Positions 1 through 7,489 of a stretch of 35,847 nucleotides of DNA are shown piece by piece (position 1 is the stretch's first letter; the number at the start of each line of letters is the position of its first letter). This DNA is from CAZZEX01 sp964653285. Its GTDB lineage: Bacteria; Chloroflexota; Anaerolineae; B4-G1. The DNA lies in contig CAZZEX010000044.1 of assembly GCA_964653285.1 (NCBI GenBank), positions 1 through 35,847 of the forward strand, in the 5' to 3' direction. Under the pieces are notes generated by a model. That model was given only the letters and a program-made list of their open reading frames with translations. It had not been told where the DNA came from and made no database searches. Both the position numbers and the translations under genes were made by a program.

Positions 1-2
1 CT

Positions 3-554
3 CTGAAGATGGATTCCACACGGAGGGAGATCTGGCGGAAGATTGACCGGCCCCATGGCTCTTTGCGACTGGCCTCGATTCTCGACGGAGCGGTCGAGTT
101 TGCGAAAGCGTTTGAGGGTGCACTGGTGACGGAGACGATGCTCGTTCAAGGCGTCAACGATGGCGACGGCCAGATCAGAGATGTGGCCGGATTCCTGGCT
201 CACTTAGAGCCTGCCACGGCCTATTTGGCGATCCCGACCAGGCCGCCGGCGGAGAAGTGGGTACAATCCCCCGGTGAGGAAGTCATCAATCGGGCCTATC
301 AAATCTTCAGCGAGAAAGTGGACCGCGTGGAGTATCTGGTCGGGTACGAAGGCAATGCTTTCGCCTTTACCGGCAACGTCGAGGAAGACCTGCTGAGCAT
401 CACGTCCGTGCATCCAATGCGGCAGGATGCAGTGAGCGAGTTCCTGGCGCGGGCCGGGGCCGACTGGTCTGCGATTCACAGGCTGATTGCTCAGAAACAG
501 CTCATTGAGACCGAATATGAGGGACGCAAGTTCTACATGAGGAAACTTCGTTGA
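3..554 (+). CDS. Radical SAM protein, C-terminal part (5' end outside window)
   Basis: The reading frame is open to the left edge, so the gene starts outside the window. The first visible residues (LKMDSTRREIWRKIDRPHGSL) fit the conserved segment of COG0731/YfkB-type radical SAM enzymes, usually SLDA...(R/K)INRPH, and ETMLVQGVND fits the following strand. The SAM/[4Fe-4S] CxxxCxxC loop would lie upstream and is not visible. The C-terminus contains GNVEEDLLSITSVHPM and a winged-helix-like tail, as in the longer members of this family. The substrate is unknown; relatives include tRNA-wyosine-type enzymes, but that function should not be transferred. It ends 67 nt before the CDF transporter gene on the same strand. 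Confidence 0.75.
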   Translation: MKMDSTRREIWRKIDRPHGSLRLASILDGAVEFAKAFEGALVTETMLVQGVNDGDGQIRDVAGFLAHLEPATAYLAIPTRPPAEKWVQSPGEEVINRAYQIFSEKVDRVEYLVGYEGNAFAFTGNVEEDLLSITSVHPMRQDAVSEFLARAGADWSAIHRLIAQKQLIETEYEGRKFYMRKLR

Positions 555-621
555 GGGCACAGACGAGATACACGCCTGATCTATCTTCCACTACAGCCTT
601 GCGGGATGGAGGAGGTGTACC

Positions 622-1809
622 GTGAGTGTTGAGCGCTGGGGTTGGTACTCTATCGGGGTCAACGTCGTCCTGGCGGCGATCAATCTGATTATCGCTTTCG
701 CCTCAAGAAGCCTGGCCGTGGAAGCGGAGATGATCCACAACATTGTGGACCTGCTGGCGGCGGTGGCAGTGCTGGTCGGGTTGAAACTCTCGACGCGCAA
801 GTCGAAGGCTTTCCCCTATGGCCTGTATAAACTGGAGAACGTGGTCGCCGTGGTGCTGGCAGGGATGATCTTTCTCACCGCTTACGAGATCGCCCACGAT
901 GCCATCTTCGCGCCTACGCGCCTGGCCACGGTGGATCCCTGGATGCTAGGTGGTGTGGTCCTGGCGACGGCCATTCCCCTCGTCTTCAGCCACTTTGAAC
1001 TGCGCGCCGCGCAGGAAGCCAACTCCCCTTCCCTCATCGCCGAGGCGAAGGAATACCGCACCCACGTCTTCACCTCGGGTCTCGTCTTCGCCGCGCTTCT
1101 GGCCCAGCGGTTCAACTTCCCACTGGACCGCGTTGCGGCGTTGGTCATCGTCGTCGCCATCGGCAAGACGGGCTGGGATTTGCTGTCCGATGGGATGCGC
1201 GTGTTGCTGGATGCTTCGCTGGACGCCGACACCATCCTGCGAATCCGGGAGATCATCACCGCCGAGCCGACGGTGGCCGAACTCAAGTGGGTCACCGGGC
1301 GCAACGCGGGTCGCTTCCGCTTCGTCGAGGCCGAGGTTACGCTGCGTGTCCGTGACCTGGAGAAGGCGGAGGCAGCCACGTGGCACATCGAGACGCAGAT
1401 CCGTCAGGCAGTGCCCTACGTGGAGCGAGTGCTGATCCACGCCGAGCCGATGGAGCGCACCTACCTGCGCTACGCCGTTCCCCTGGCCGACCCCGGTGGA
1501 ACCATCAGCGAGCACCTTGGCGAGGCCCCCTACTTCGCCTTGGTCATGGTGCGCCTGGCCGACGGTGACATTGAGGAGCAGCAGGTCGTCGCCAACCCCC
1601 ACAAGGACCTGGAGAGGGCGAAGGGCATCCGCGTGGCCGAGTGGCTGGTGGCTCAGAAGGCGGACGTGGTGCTGCTGAAGGAGAGTCTGCGCGGCAAGGG
1701 GCCGGTCTACGTCTTTGGCGACGCCGGGATGGAGATGCGGGAGACCGAGGCGACGACGCTGTCGGAGGCGCTGGTCGAGGCTGCCCAACAGGAGAAGAAC
1801 CTGCGATGA
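622..1809 (+). CDS. Cation diffusion facilitator transporter with C-terminal NifX/NifB-like domain
   Basis: A 395-residue CDF-family metal exporter. Residues 1-205 hold about six membrane segments. The TM2 metal motif is H39xxxD43, typical of zinc-selective CDFs. In the TM5 motif H148 is present but the expected Asp four residues on is Ser152. Residues about 210-280 match the cytoplasmic CDF C-terminal domain. Residues about 284-395 (YAVPLADPGGTISEHLGEAPYF, then KADVVLLKE) resemble the dinitrogenase iron-molybdenum cofactor (NifX/NifB C-terminal) fold, so this is a fusion. The GTG start at 622 follows GGAGG at 611. The likely role is divalent metal efflux (Zn, Fe or Mn); the added domain may sense or bind a metal cofactor, which is inference. 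No nif genes are visible nearby. Confidence 0.85.
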   Translation: MSVERWGWYSIGVNVVLAAINLIIAFASRSLAVEAEMIHNIVDLLAAVAVLVGLKLSTRKSKAFPYGLYKLENVVAVVLAGMIFLTAYEIAHDAIFAPTRLATVDPWMLGGVVLATAIPLVFSHFELRAAQEANSPSLIAEAKEYRTHVFTSGLVFAALLAQRFNFPLDRVAALVIVVAIGKTGWDLLSDGMRVLLDASLDADTILRIREIITAEPTVAELKWVTGRNAGRFRFVEAEVTLRVRDLEKAEAATWHIETQIRQAVPYVERVLIHAEPMERTYLRYAVPLADPGGTISEHLGEAPYFALVMVRLADGDIEEQQVVANPHKDLERAKGIRVAEWLVAQKADVVLLKESLRGKGPVYVFGDAGMEMRETEATTLSEALVEAAQQEKNLR

Positions 1810-1834
1810 AAGAGGCGATGCTGTAAATGAAACA

Positions 1835-1874
1835 CACCCAAGTCAAAAGCTTGGGTGAAACGCCGCAGAACGGC
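1835..1874. other. Two adjacent hairpins after the CDF gene
   Basis: CACCCAAG (1835-1842) pairs perfectly with CTTGGGTG (1850-1857) across a 7-nt loop. A second hairpin, GCCG/CGGC, follows at 1862-1874. They lie between the CDF stop and a strong promoter-like sequence. There is no T-run, so this could be a weak terminator or a small palindromic repeat. Confidence 0.45.
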
Positions 1875-1920
1875 TCTATAGAGTCTCAGAACTGCTACGT
1901 TTTCCCTGTCTTGTGCGCTC

Positions 1921-1948
1921 TTGACAGGGAGTGTAGATTGGGTACAAT
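1921..1948 (+). promoter_or_regulatory. Sigma70-type promoter upstream of the GT39-like gene
   Basis: A perfect -35 box TTGACA (1921-1926) and a good -10 box TACAAT (1943-1948) are separated by 16 bp. Transcription would start near 1955, giving about 70 nt of leader before the ATG at 2025, which has its own Shine-Dalgarno. This placement argues against translation starting upstream of the promoter at 1827. Confidence 0.6.
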
Positions 1949-2024
1949 GACGGGCGACCACCCAATGGAAGAAAACGTAGATCGAGTGCACGCAACTTTT
2001 GGCGGAGACCGGGAGGCCCAGGTG

Positions 2025-4016
2025 ATGCTCCTGGGCATCCTGGTCCTTGCTTTTCTTCTTCGCATGGCCTGGCCGACGCTGGCCGAGTTCAAGCGGGACG
2101 AAGCGACGGTAGTCCGGCTTGCTCTGGCCATCGCCTACGAGGGGTACTTGCCGGCCGTGGGCGTGGGGTCTTCCTTCAAAACAGCCAATCTGCCGCTTAC
2201 CCTCTACCTGACGGCTATCCCTCTGCGCTTGTGGCAGGACCCGGTGGCAGCAGTCCTCTTCATTGGCCTGCTCAACGGGCTGGCTGTGCTGGCCTGCTAT
2301 GCCCTGGGTCGGGCTTACTTCGGCCGGGCCGTGGGCCTGGTGGCCTCCTTCCTTTTCGCCGTCAGCCCGTGGGCTGTTATGTATGGGCGGAAGATCTGGT
2401 GCCGAACACTGCCCCTGGTTACATTGGGCTTCTTTGCCGCTCTCTTCGCCACTTTCGTCCGCAGGCGGCCCTGGGCCCTGGTCGGCGCCTTCGTCGGTCT
2501 GGCCGCCCTCGTTGGCCTCCAATTGGAAGGGATAGCCTTCATTCCGCTGCTGTTCATCCTGATTCTCCTCTACCGCAAGCAGGTGGCCCTTCGGCCGCTG
2601 CTGGTGGGGGTGTCTCTCTTCGTGCTGGCCGTCTCTCCCTATGTGATTTATGACGCTCTCCATGACTGGTCCAGCCTGCGGCACTTCCTGCACTACGCGA
2701 GCGGGAAGGCGCATTTTTCCTGGGCTGGGCTGCGCTATGCCTGCTTGCTCACGGGTGGTGAAGGGATCCAGGGGATGGCGGGAGGCCTCTACCCGGAGTT
2801 CCTGGCGGGCCTGCCGAATCTGTGGTGGCTCAACTGGCTGATGATGGGACTTCTGGCCCTGGCGCTTCTCTATGGGCTGATCCAGGTTGTTCGGGGGTCG
2901 GGGGAACGCCGTCGCTCCTTCGCTCTGTTGCTCCTCTGGTTTGCCGTCCCCATCGCCCTGCAGAGCCGGCCGACCGCGCCTGTTCAGCCCCACTACTCCG
3001 TCCTGCTCTACCCGGTCCAGTTCCTCCTCATCGCTATAATGCTGGTTGACCTGCTCTCCCATCTGTCTATTCCCAGACTGCCCATTTCCTCACACTCCAG
3101 TCAGCGGGTGTCGGTTCCAACTTTGTTACTCGCTGTGGCCCTGCTGCTGTGGGGAGGCTGGCAGGTCGCCGTGGCGAGCCGGCTTCTCGTCTTTATGGAC
3201 CAGCATCCCACTACAGGGGGCTACGGGATTCCCCTCAAGTATACCAGGGCGGCGGCCCAGGAAGCGCGGCGGCTGGCCGGTTCCTCTGAGATCATCGTTC
3301 TGGGCGTGGGGGTGAACCCCGCCGTGGACGAGACGCCGTCGGTGTTCGAGGCGTTGCTCTTCGGTCACCCCCACCGCCTCGCCGATGGACGCTGGGCGCT
3401 GCCGGTGCCGGATAGCTCCGAGGTCGTCTACCTGGTGGGGCCGGTGGAGGAGAGCCTGTCTCCGGATCTCCAGCCGATCCTGGATCGGCTGGAGACGATG
3501 GATTACGGGCACACTGGCCCGGTCATCGCTCTGCCCGACGGTTGGCGTTACCAGCTCTTCTACCGGGGCGGACCAGACCGGGAGGACGTCCTGGCCGGGC
3601 TGACGCACTTCCCTGAAGAGATTCCCTTCGCCAACGGCACGGCTTTCCTGGGCTATGGGATGGCGGAGGCAGTGCCAGCCGGTGGGACGCTGGAGGTCTG
3701 GCTGGCCTGGTGGGCCCGTTCTGCCCCGCCGCCTGGGACTGATTACCATTTCTTCACTCATCTGCTGGACGAGGAGGGGGGGCTGCACAGCCAGTATGAC
3801 GGGGCTGGATTCCCTGCCGTTTCCTGGCGGGCTGGCGATTTGGTGCTGAGCCGTTTCCCTATTCCTGTCCCTCCCGATCTATCGCCAGGGCGCTACCAGG
3901 TGTGGGCCGGTCTCTACACCTATCCGGACGTAGTCAACGTGCCGGTTCTGGACGTGGCTGGCAACCCGGTTGGAGACAGGGTGGTGTTAGGAGAGGTGGA
4001 GGTGAGAAGCCAATGA
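2025..4016 (+). CDS. GT39-like integral membrane glycosyltransferase
   Basis: A polytopic membrane protein of about 663 residues. The first membrane helix is followed by a loop with KRDEA, the acidic DE motif of GT-C enzymes (PMT/ArnT family) that use polyprenyl-phosphate sugars. Ten or more hydrophobic segments run to about residue 395. The rest is a soluble, probably extracytoplasmic domain. The frame opens at 1827, but the ATG at 2025 is preferred: GGGAGG lies at 2011-2016 and a promoter lies inside the longer version. GTG at 2022 and ATG at 1965 are alternatives. The likely role is transfer of a lipid-linked sugar to an envelope acceptor; substrate and acceptor are unknown. The neighbouring CFA synthase also acts on the membrane. 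Confidence 0.75.
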   Translation: MLLGILVLAFLLRMAWPTLAEFKRDEATVVRLALAIAYEGYLPAVGVGSSFKTANLPLTLYLTAIPLRLWQDPVAAVLFIGLLNGLAVLACYALGRAYFGRAVGLVASFLFAVSPWAVMYGRKIWCRTLPLVTLGFFAALFATFVRRRPWALVGAFVGLAALVGLQLEGIAFIPLLFILILLYRKQVALRPLLVGVSLFVLAVSPYVIYDALHDWSSLRHFLHYASGKAHFSWAGLRYACLLTGGEGIQGMAGGLYPEFLAGLPNLWWLNWLMMGLLALALLYGLIQVVRGSGERRRSFALLLLWFAVPIALQSRPTAPVQPHYSVLLYPVQFLLIAIMLVDLLSHLSIPRLPISSHSSQRVSVPTLLLAVALLLWGGWQVAVASRLLVFMDQHPTTGGYGIPLKYTRAAAQEARRLAGSSEIIVLGVGVNPAVDETPSVFEALLFGHPHRLADGRWALPVPDSSEVVYLVGPVEESLSPDLQPILDRLETMDYGHTGPVIALPDGWRYQLFYRGGPDREDVLAGLTHFPEEIPFANGTAFLGYGMAEAVPAGGTLEVWLAWWARSAPPPGTDYHFFTHLLDEEGGLHSQYDGAGFPAVSWRAGDLVLSRFPIPVPPDLSPGRYQVWAGLYTYPDVVNVPVLDVAGNPVGDRVVLGEVEVRSQ

Positions 4017-4141
4017 AGATTGGCGGGCTGCCTGCCTTCCTGGGGCGGTGGCCTGGCCTGCCCATCTATGCCTATCCCGACCTGCTGCGAGAGCGTTTCT
4101 CGCGGCGGGGTGGGGGGATGCAAGTCTGTTGCGTGACTTAG
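4013..4141 (+). CDS. Possible 42-aa ORF overlapping the GT39 stop
   Basis: An ATG at 4013 overlaps the stop of the preceding gene (ATGA), the arrangement used for translational coupling. The ORF runs 42 codons, starts MKIGGLPAFLGRW and ends 23 nt before the CFA synthase start. No family is recognised and it has no convincing Shine-Dalgarno of its own. It may be chance. Confidence 0.2.
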   Translation: MKIGGLPAFLGRWPGLPIYAYPDLLRERFSRRGGGMQVCCVT

Positions 4142-4164
4142 ATCTCGCATTGGAGGAGGCATCT

Positions 4165-5463
4165 GTGGACACCACTGATCAAGCCAAAGAGAAAACACTG
4201 GCCATCCTGCAGGAACTCCTGGGGGGCTATCCGTCGCGAGAGTTTGCCGTGCGGTTATGGGACGGCGTCGTCTGGCCAGCAGAAGCGGAACAGTCGCCCC
4301 GCTTCACCCTGGTGCTGAATCACCCCGGTGCGCTGCGGCGCATGTTTCTACATCCCTCGGACTTGACCCTGGGAGAGGCGTACATCTATGGCGACTTTGA
4401 CGTGGAGGGCGATCTGATCGCCGCTTTCCGGCTGGCCGACCCCCTCCGGCGCCTGAAGTTGGGGACGGCCGACTGGCTGCGGTTGGGGCGGCGATTGTTG
4501 TCGCTGCCCCGCGCCAGTGTGTCGCGGGAGGGCCGCCAGGCCGCGCACATCAGCGGCGGCGTCCATTCCAGAGCGCGGGATCGCCGGGCCATCTCCTACC
4601 ACTACGACGTCTCCAACGGCTTCTATGCCCTGTGGTTGGATCGGCGTATGGTCTACTCCTGCGCCTACTTCGCCCATACCGATGACGACCTGGACACCGC
4701 CCAGGAGCGCAAACTGGATCACATCTGCCGCAAACTGCGACTGCAGCCTGGCGAGCGGTTGCTGGACATCGGTTGTGGCTGGGGTGGCTTGGTCATTTAC
4801 GCCGCCCAGAAATATGGCGTGGAGGCAGCGGGCATCACGCTCAGTCAGCCGCAGGTGGACCTGGCCCAGGCCCGCATCCGGGAGGCCGGCCTGGAGGACC
4901 GTTGCCGGGTGGAACTGGTGGACTACCGCGAGGTGCCGCCCCAGCCTCCCTTCGACAAACTGGTCAGCGTGGGTATGTTCGAGCACGTGGGGGAGGCCAA
5001 ATTGCCGGTCTATTTCGAGCGGGCCTGGCGGTTGCTACGACCGGGGGGACTGTTCCTTAATCACGGCATTGCCTGTCCAGGGACGGAACCCCGCCCGAAG
5101 AAACGGCGCAACTCCTTCAGCAACCGCTACGTCTTCCCCGACGGCGAACTGACGCCCATCAGCTACTCACTGCGGGTGGCCGAGGCGGTCGGCTTCGAGG
5201 TGCGGGACGTCGAGTCGCTGCGTGAGCACTACGCGCTCACGCTGCGCCACTGGGTGCGGCGGCTGGAGGCCCACCACGACGACGCCCTGCGCTACGTGGA
5301 CGAGGTCACGTACCGGGTCTGGAGGCTGTTCATGTCCGGGTCGGCCGATGGCTTTGAGACCGACCAGCACAACGTCTACCAATCGCTGCTGGTCAAGCCC
5401 GGTCCCGGCGGCCGGAGCGGCTTGCCCCTCACCCGGGCTGATCTGTATAGGACCAATGCCTGA
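4165..5463 (+). CDS. cfa: Cyclopropane-fatty-acyl-phospholipid synthase
   Basis: A SAM-dependent methyltransferase that adds a methylene bridge across the double bond of membrane phospholipid acyl chains. It has about 432 residues from the GTG at 4165, which has GGAGGAGG at 4152-4159; the frame is open from 4048, but no ribosome site supports that start. The SAM loop is LLDIGCGWGGL around D201. The family signature MVYSCAYF, the GMFEHVGEAK Glu and the LNHGI His are all present. The C-terminal Cys seen in E. coli Cfa is replaced in FMSGSADGF, as in several bacterial subgroups. A role in membrane stress or temperature adaptation is the usual expectation. It is followed after 16 nt by the broken SufT-like gene. 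Confidence 0.92.
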   Translation: MDTTDQAKEKTLAILQELLGGYPSREFAVRLWDGVVWPAEAEQSPRFTLVLNHPGALRRMFLHPSDLTLGEAYIYGDFDVEGDLIAAFRLADPLRRLKLGTADWLRLGRRLLSLPRASVSREGRQAAHISGGVHSRARDRRAISYHYDVSNGFYALWLDRRMVYSCAYFAHTDDDLDTAQERKLDHICRKLRLQPGERLLDIGCGWGGLVIYAAQKYGVEAAGITLSQPQVDLAQARIREAGLEDRCRVELVDYREVPPQPPFDKLVSVGMFEHVGEAKLPVYFERAWRLLRPGGLFLNHGIACPGTEPRPKKRRNSFSNRYVFPDGELTPISYSLRVAEAVGFEVRDVESLREHYALTLRHWVRRLEAHHDDALRYVDEVTYRVWRLFMSGSADGFETDQHNVYQSLLVKPGPGGRSGLPLTRADLYRTNA

Positions 5464-5479
5464 AGTGGGAGGTGCTGGC

Positions 5480-5638
5480 GTGAATGAGGAACTGCGCACA
5501 CGGGTGCTGGAGCGGCTGCGCACGGTCATAGACCCCGAGACTGAGGCCGACGTGGTGCGTATGCGGCTCATCGAGGGCCTGACGGTGGACGAGGAGGGCG
5601 TTGTATGCTATAGGTTCCGCCCTTCTTCTCCCCGCTGA
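5480..5638 (+). pseudogene. Truncated SufT/MIP18 (DUF59) Fe-S assembly gene
   Basis: GTG at 5480 follows GGGAGG at 5467-5472. The 52 codons match the N-terminal half of DUF59 proteins (VLERLRTVIDPETEADVVRMRL, then VCYRFRPSSP). Full proteins are about 95-105 residues and continue after PSSP with a conserved Cys-Pro and helix. Here the frame reads SSPR and stops, exactly where the composition changes to the AT-richer island. The conserved Cys region is missing, so the product is probably inactive. I interpret this as a gene cut by insertion or rearrangement. A short deliberate protein is possible but less likely. Confidence 0.7.
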
Positions 5639-5656
5639 GCCTGAATAAACGAGGCT
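5638..5656. other. Weak hairpin at island junction
   Basis: AGCCT (5638-5642) pairs with AGGCT (5652-5656) across a 9-nt AT-rich loop. It lies between the convergent ends of the broken SufT-like gene and the DUF4956 gene. It may be a weak bidirectional terminator or a breakpoint scar. Confidence 0.25.
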
Positions 5657-5664
5657 AACATCCC

Positions 5665-6339
5665 CTAAAACAGCTCTTCGTCGAAGAAGAGATTGACGTG
5701 AGTGACATCCTGTATCCGCCCCAGTTCGTGAACGAATTCCCCACTCTTATCCTTGGCTTTGAGGCTGATATAGTAAGAGAGCTCGAGCAAGTCTCCGTTC
5801 CTGAGTGATTTCACGTTGATCAGCTTATGCTGTTTGCAATACTTTTCCAAGATCGGCCGGTATGGCGCTTCTTGCTCCCCCGATGATGTGAAACTGAACT
5901 GGAGTAAGAACTCGCGCCTCTTTGGAGAGGCGTAATTGATTTTTGAGAGGATGAATATACTGACGCCAATAAATATCGTGCCTGTGATGGCGATCGAGTG
6001 CAAGCCCACTCCCGCTGCCATGCCTACCGCCAGGGAAAAAAAGATAAAGACGATGTCCTGTATATCTTTAATCGCTGTGCGGAACCGAATGATGGACAGT
6101 GCGCCAACGAGGCCAAAAGCACGGGCAAGATTGTTCCCGATCACCATGATGACGACAGCCGTTATCATTGAGAGTGGAGGCATGGAGTTGACAAATGTGA
6201 TGGAGTAGTTGGGCCCTCTGTAAGTCCAACGGTAGAGAAGCGAAATAAGAAAGCCACAGACTAAGGCCACTGCCATGTTCCCGATCATTGGACCAAGGCT
6301 GGAAGAAAGTATGCTCAGACCATCTTGGAACAGACCCAT
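5665..6339 (-). CDS. DUF4956 domain membrane protein
   Basis: A 224-residue protein with about four membrane segments in residues 20-150, including NNLARAFGLVGALSIIRFRTAIKD in pieces typical of DUF4956, followed by a cytoplasmic C-terminal domain. The start chosen is the ATG at 6339, with AAGGAG six bases upstream; the in-frame ATG at 6366 has only a weak site. DUF4956 genes commonly sit beside VTC-domain genes, as here (45-nt gap, same strand), suggesting the pair works together at the membrane, possibly in polyphosphate export or anchoring. That function is not established. Codon use and base composition are AT-richer than in the flanking genes, supporting recent transfer. Confidence 0.85.
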   Translation of the reverse strand: MGLFQDGLSILSSSLGPMIGNMAVALVCGFLISLLYRWTYRGPNYSITFVNSMPPLSMITAVVIMVIGNNLARAFGLVGALSIIRFRTAIKDIQDIVFIFFSLAVGMAAGVGLHSIAITGTIFIGVSIFILSKINYASPKRREFLLQFSFTSSGEQEAPYRPILEKYCKQHKLINVKSLRNGDLLELSYYISLKAKDKSGEFVHELGRIQDVTHVNLFFDEELF

Positions 6340-6384
6340 GTGAAACTCCTTGGCGATTTTGGTCATTAGTTCCGGAGAGAGTAC

Positions 6385-7143
6385 CTAAAAATATGAGACG
6401 TGAGAAAACGCAAGCGTTGCATGCTTGGAAAACCCGTTCAGTACATTATGTCTGTCTACACAGATCACATATTTTGAAAGAGCCTGCTGTTTCAAGTCAA
6501 GGGTTCCAGAGATAGATTTGAACCATGAGGGAAGCCCATCGTAGAACTTAAGTTCAAGGATAAAATGCTTTGGAATGGAGTATAGCATCTTATCTTCACT
6601 GAACAGGTCCCCTATTGAAGGGTAGATTGAACTATGTAGATTCTTGTCAAAAGTGATACGTAGGGAACCGAATTTGCTGTGATATGCCTCCCGTTCGTAA
6701 ACGATCAGGATGATCGGGCGCAAAGAACCGCTGTAGATGTGGAAGAAAAACCGTCTGGCATTTTCTAGTGCAGTGTTGGAACCTTTGCGCATCGAGATAT
6801 ATCGCTCAACATTGCCTGAGATAAGCAGGTCTTTCATGTCCTCGTATACAACCGGTGCGCGGTTCTTAGCTATAGACATTCCGTATTTCCGTTTGACTTC
6901 AAGAAATGCGATGTTTCTCTCTTGGCGCTTATTGTATCCCCGGAGGCGGATCTTTTTCCGTACCCTCAACCCTGCCGTTTTATCATGATAACAGTCAAGT
7001 GTGATAGTGTCAAAATAAATACTGCGCACAGTATATCCCTCTAATCCATCGTTATGTACGTCTGCCTCAACAAACGGTGCCATCGTGGCGCGAAGTTTTG
7101 GAAGAAGTTCGTTTGGGACGAGGTATTTGTACTCCAGTCGCAT
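6385..7143 (-). CDS. VTC-domain polyphosphate polymerase
   Basis: About 252 residues, matching the VTC tunnel-fold domain that polymerises polyphosphate from nucleotide triphosphate in yeast Vtc4 and its bacterial relatives. Visible landmarks in order: LEYKYLVP, VRSIYFDT, LRVRKKIRLRGYN (basic tunnel wall), IAFLEVKRKYG, VYEREAY, LRITFDK, FILELKF, and SKYVICVDRH. These supply the Arg/Lys and Glu pattern of triphosphate-tunnel enzymes. The ATG at 7143 has GGAG seven bases upstream; the upstream frame to 7209 lacks a ribosome site. It leads a two-gene minus-strand operon with DUF4956. A frequent third partner, CotH kinase, is absent. Low GC compared with neighbours suggests acquisition. Confidence 0.88.
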   Translation of the reverse strand: MRLEYKYLVPNELLPKLRATMAPFVEADVHNDGLEGYTVRSIYFDTITLDCYHDKTAGLRVRKKIRLRGYNKRQERNIAFLEVKRKYGMSIAKNRAPVVYEDMKDLLISGNVERYISMRKGSNTALENARRFFFHIYSGSLRPIILIVYEREAYHSKFGSLRITFDKNLHSSIYPSIGDLFSEDKMLYSIPKHFILELKFYDGLPSWFKSISGTLDLKQQALSKYVICVDRHNVLNGFSKHATLAFSHVSYF

Positions 7144-7210
7144 TATCACACTCCGACGGCGTGGGAGGCGCTTCCACCGGCCTTGCGCATGAGTTCTCAA
7201 GGCTAGCATT

Positions 7211-7216
7211 AGTATA
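7211..7216 (-). promoter_or_regulatory. Candidate -10 box for the VTC operon
   Basis: On the minus strand the sequence reads TATACT about 68 nt before the VTC start codon. No good -35 box stands 16-18 bp upstream, so this is only a candidate. Confidence 0.3.
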
Positions 7217-7231
7217 ACCTGTTGGCCTGAT

Positions 7232-7353
7232 GATCATCGTTACATTTCGGTTACGGCTTGGTTGCGTTTTTCACGACGCTGGTCGTGGTCATCGCGGTCT
7301 TGCTTGATGTGCTGGGGTTCTGCTCCGTCTGGTCGGGCATAGACGCCGATGGT
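7232..7353 (+). pseudogene. Possible remnant of a membrane protein C-terminus
   Basis: Without any start codon, one + frame reads LHFGYGLVAFFTT then LVVVIAVLLDVLGF and stops at 7353. It is strongly hydrophobic and GC-rich, unlike the island to its left. It resembles the last helix of a polytopic transporter and may be debris at the right edge of the island. The homology is not certain. A CACGAC/GTCGTG hairpin is embedded at 7272-7287. Confidence 0.2.
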
Positions 7354-7361
7354 TGAGCGTT

Positions 7362-7379
7362 GCCAAACTGCCGTTTGGC
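7362..7379. other. Hairpin in the intergenic region 7144-7489
   Basis: GCCAAAC (7362-7368) and GTTTGGC (7373-7379) form a perfect 7-bp stem with a 4-nt loop. It lies about 30 bp upstream of a TATAAT box, so it could be an operator-like site or simply a palindromic repeat. Confidence 0.35.
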
Positions 7380-7409
7380 GCAGGGCTACCCATGCCTGGA
7401 TAAGTGTAG

Positions 7410-7415
7410 TATAAT
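7410..7415 (+). promoter_or_regulatory. -10 box TATAAT upstream of the 7490 gene
   Basis: An exact TATAAT lies 75 nt before the ATG at 7490. No recognisable -35 hexamer stands at 16-18 bp spacing, so activator-dependent or weak transcription is possible. It probably drives the 7490 gene and perhaps the pyrophosphatase. Confidence 0.4.
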
Positions 7416-7489
7416 GTATTCAGGGGAATTATGACAATGGCGCGGTCGTTGTGACCAGGGGGCACACCAGAGACAGGGAGGAGATGTCT

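Noticed and set aside
1707..3062. 451-codon open frame on the minus strand
   Set aside because: It lies antisense to the GT39-like gene, is rich in Gln, Gly, Pro and Glu as expected from a mirrored hydrophobic gene, and has no ribosome site or known domain.
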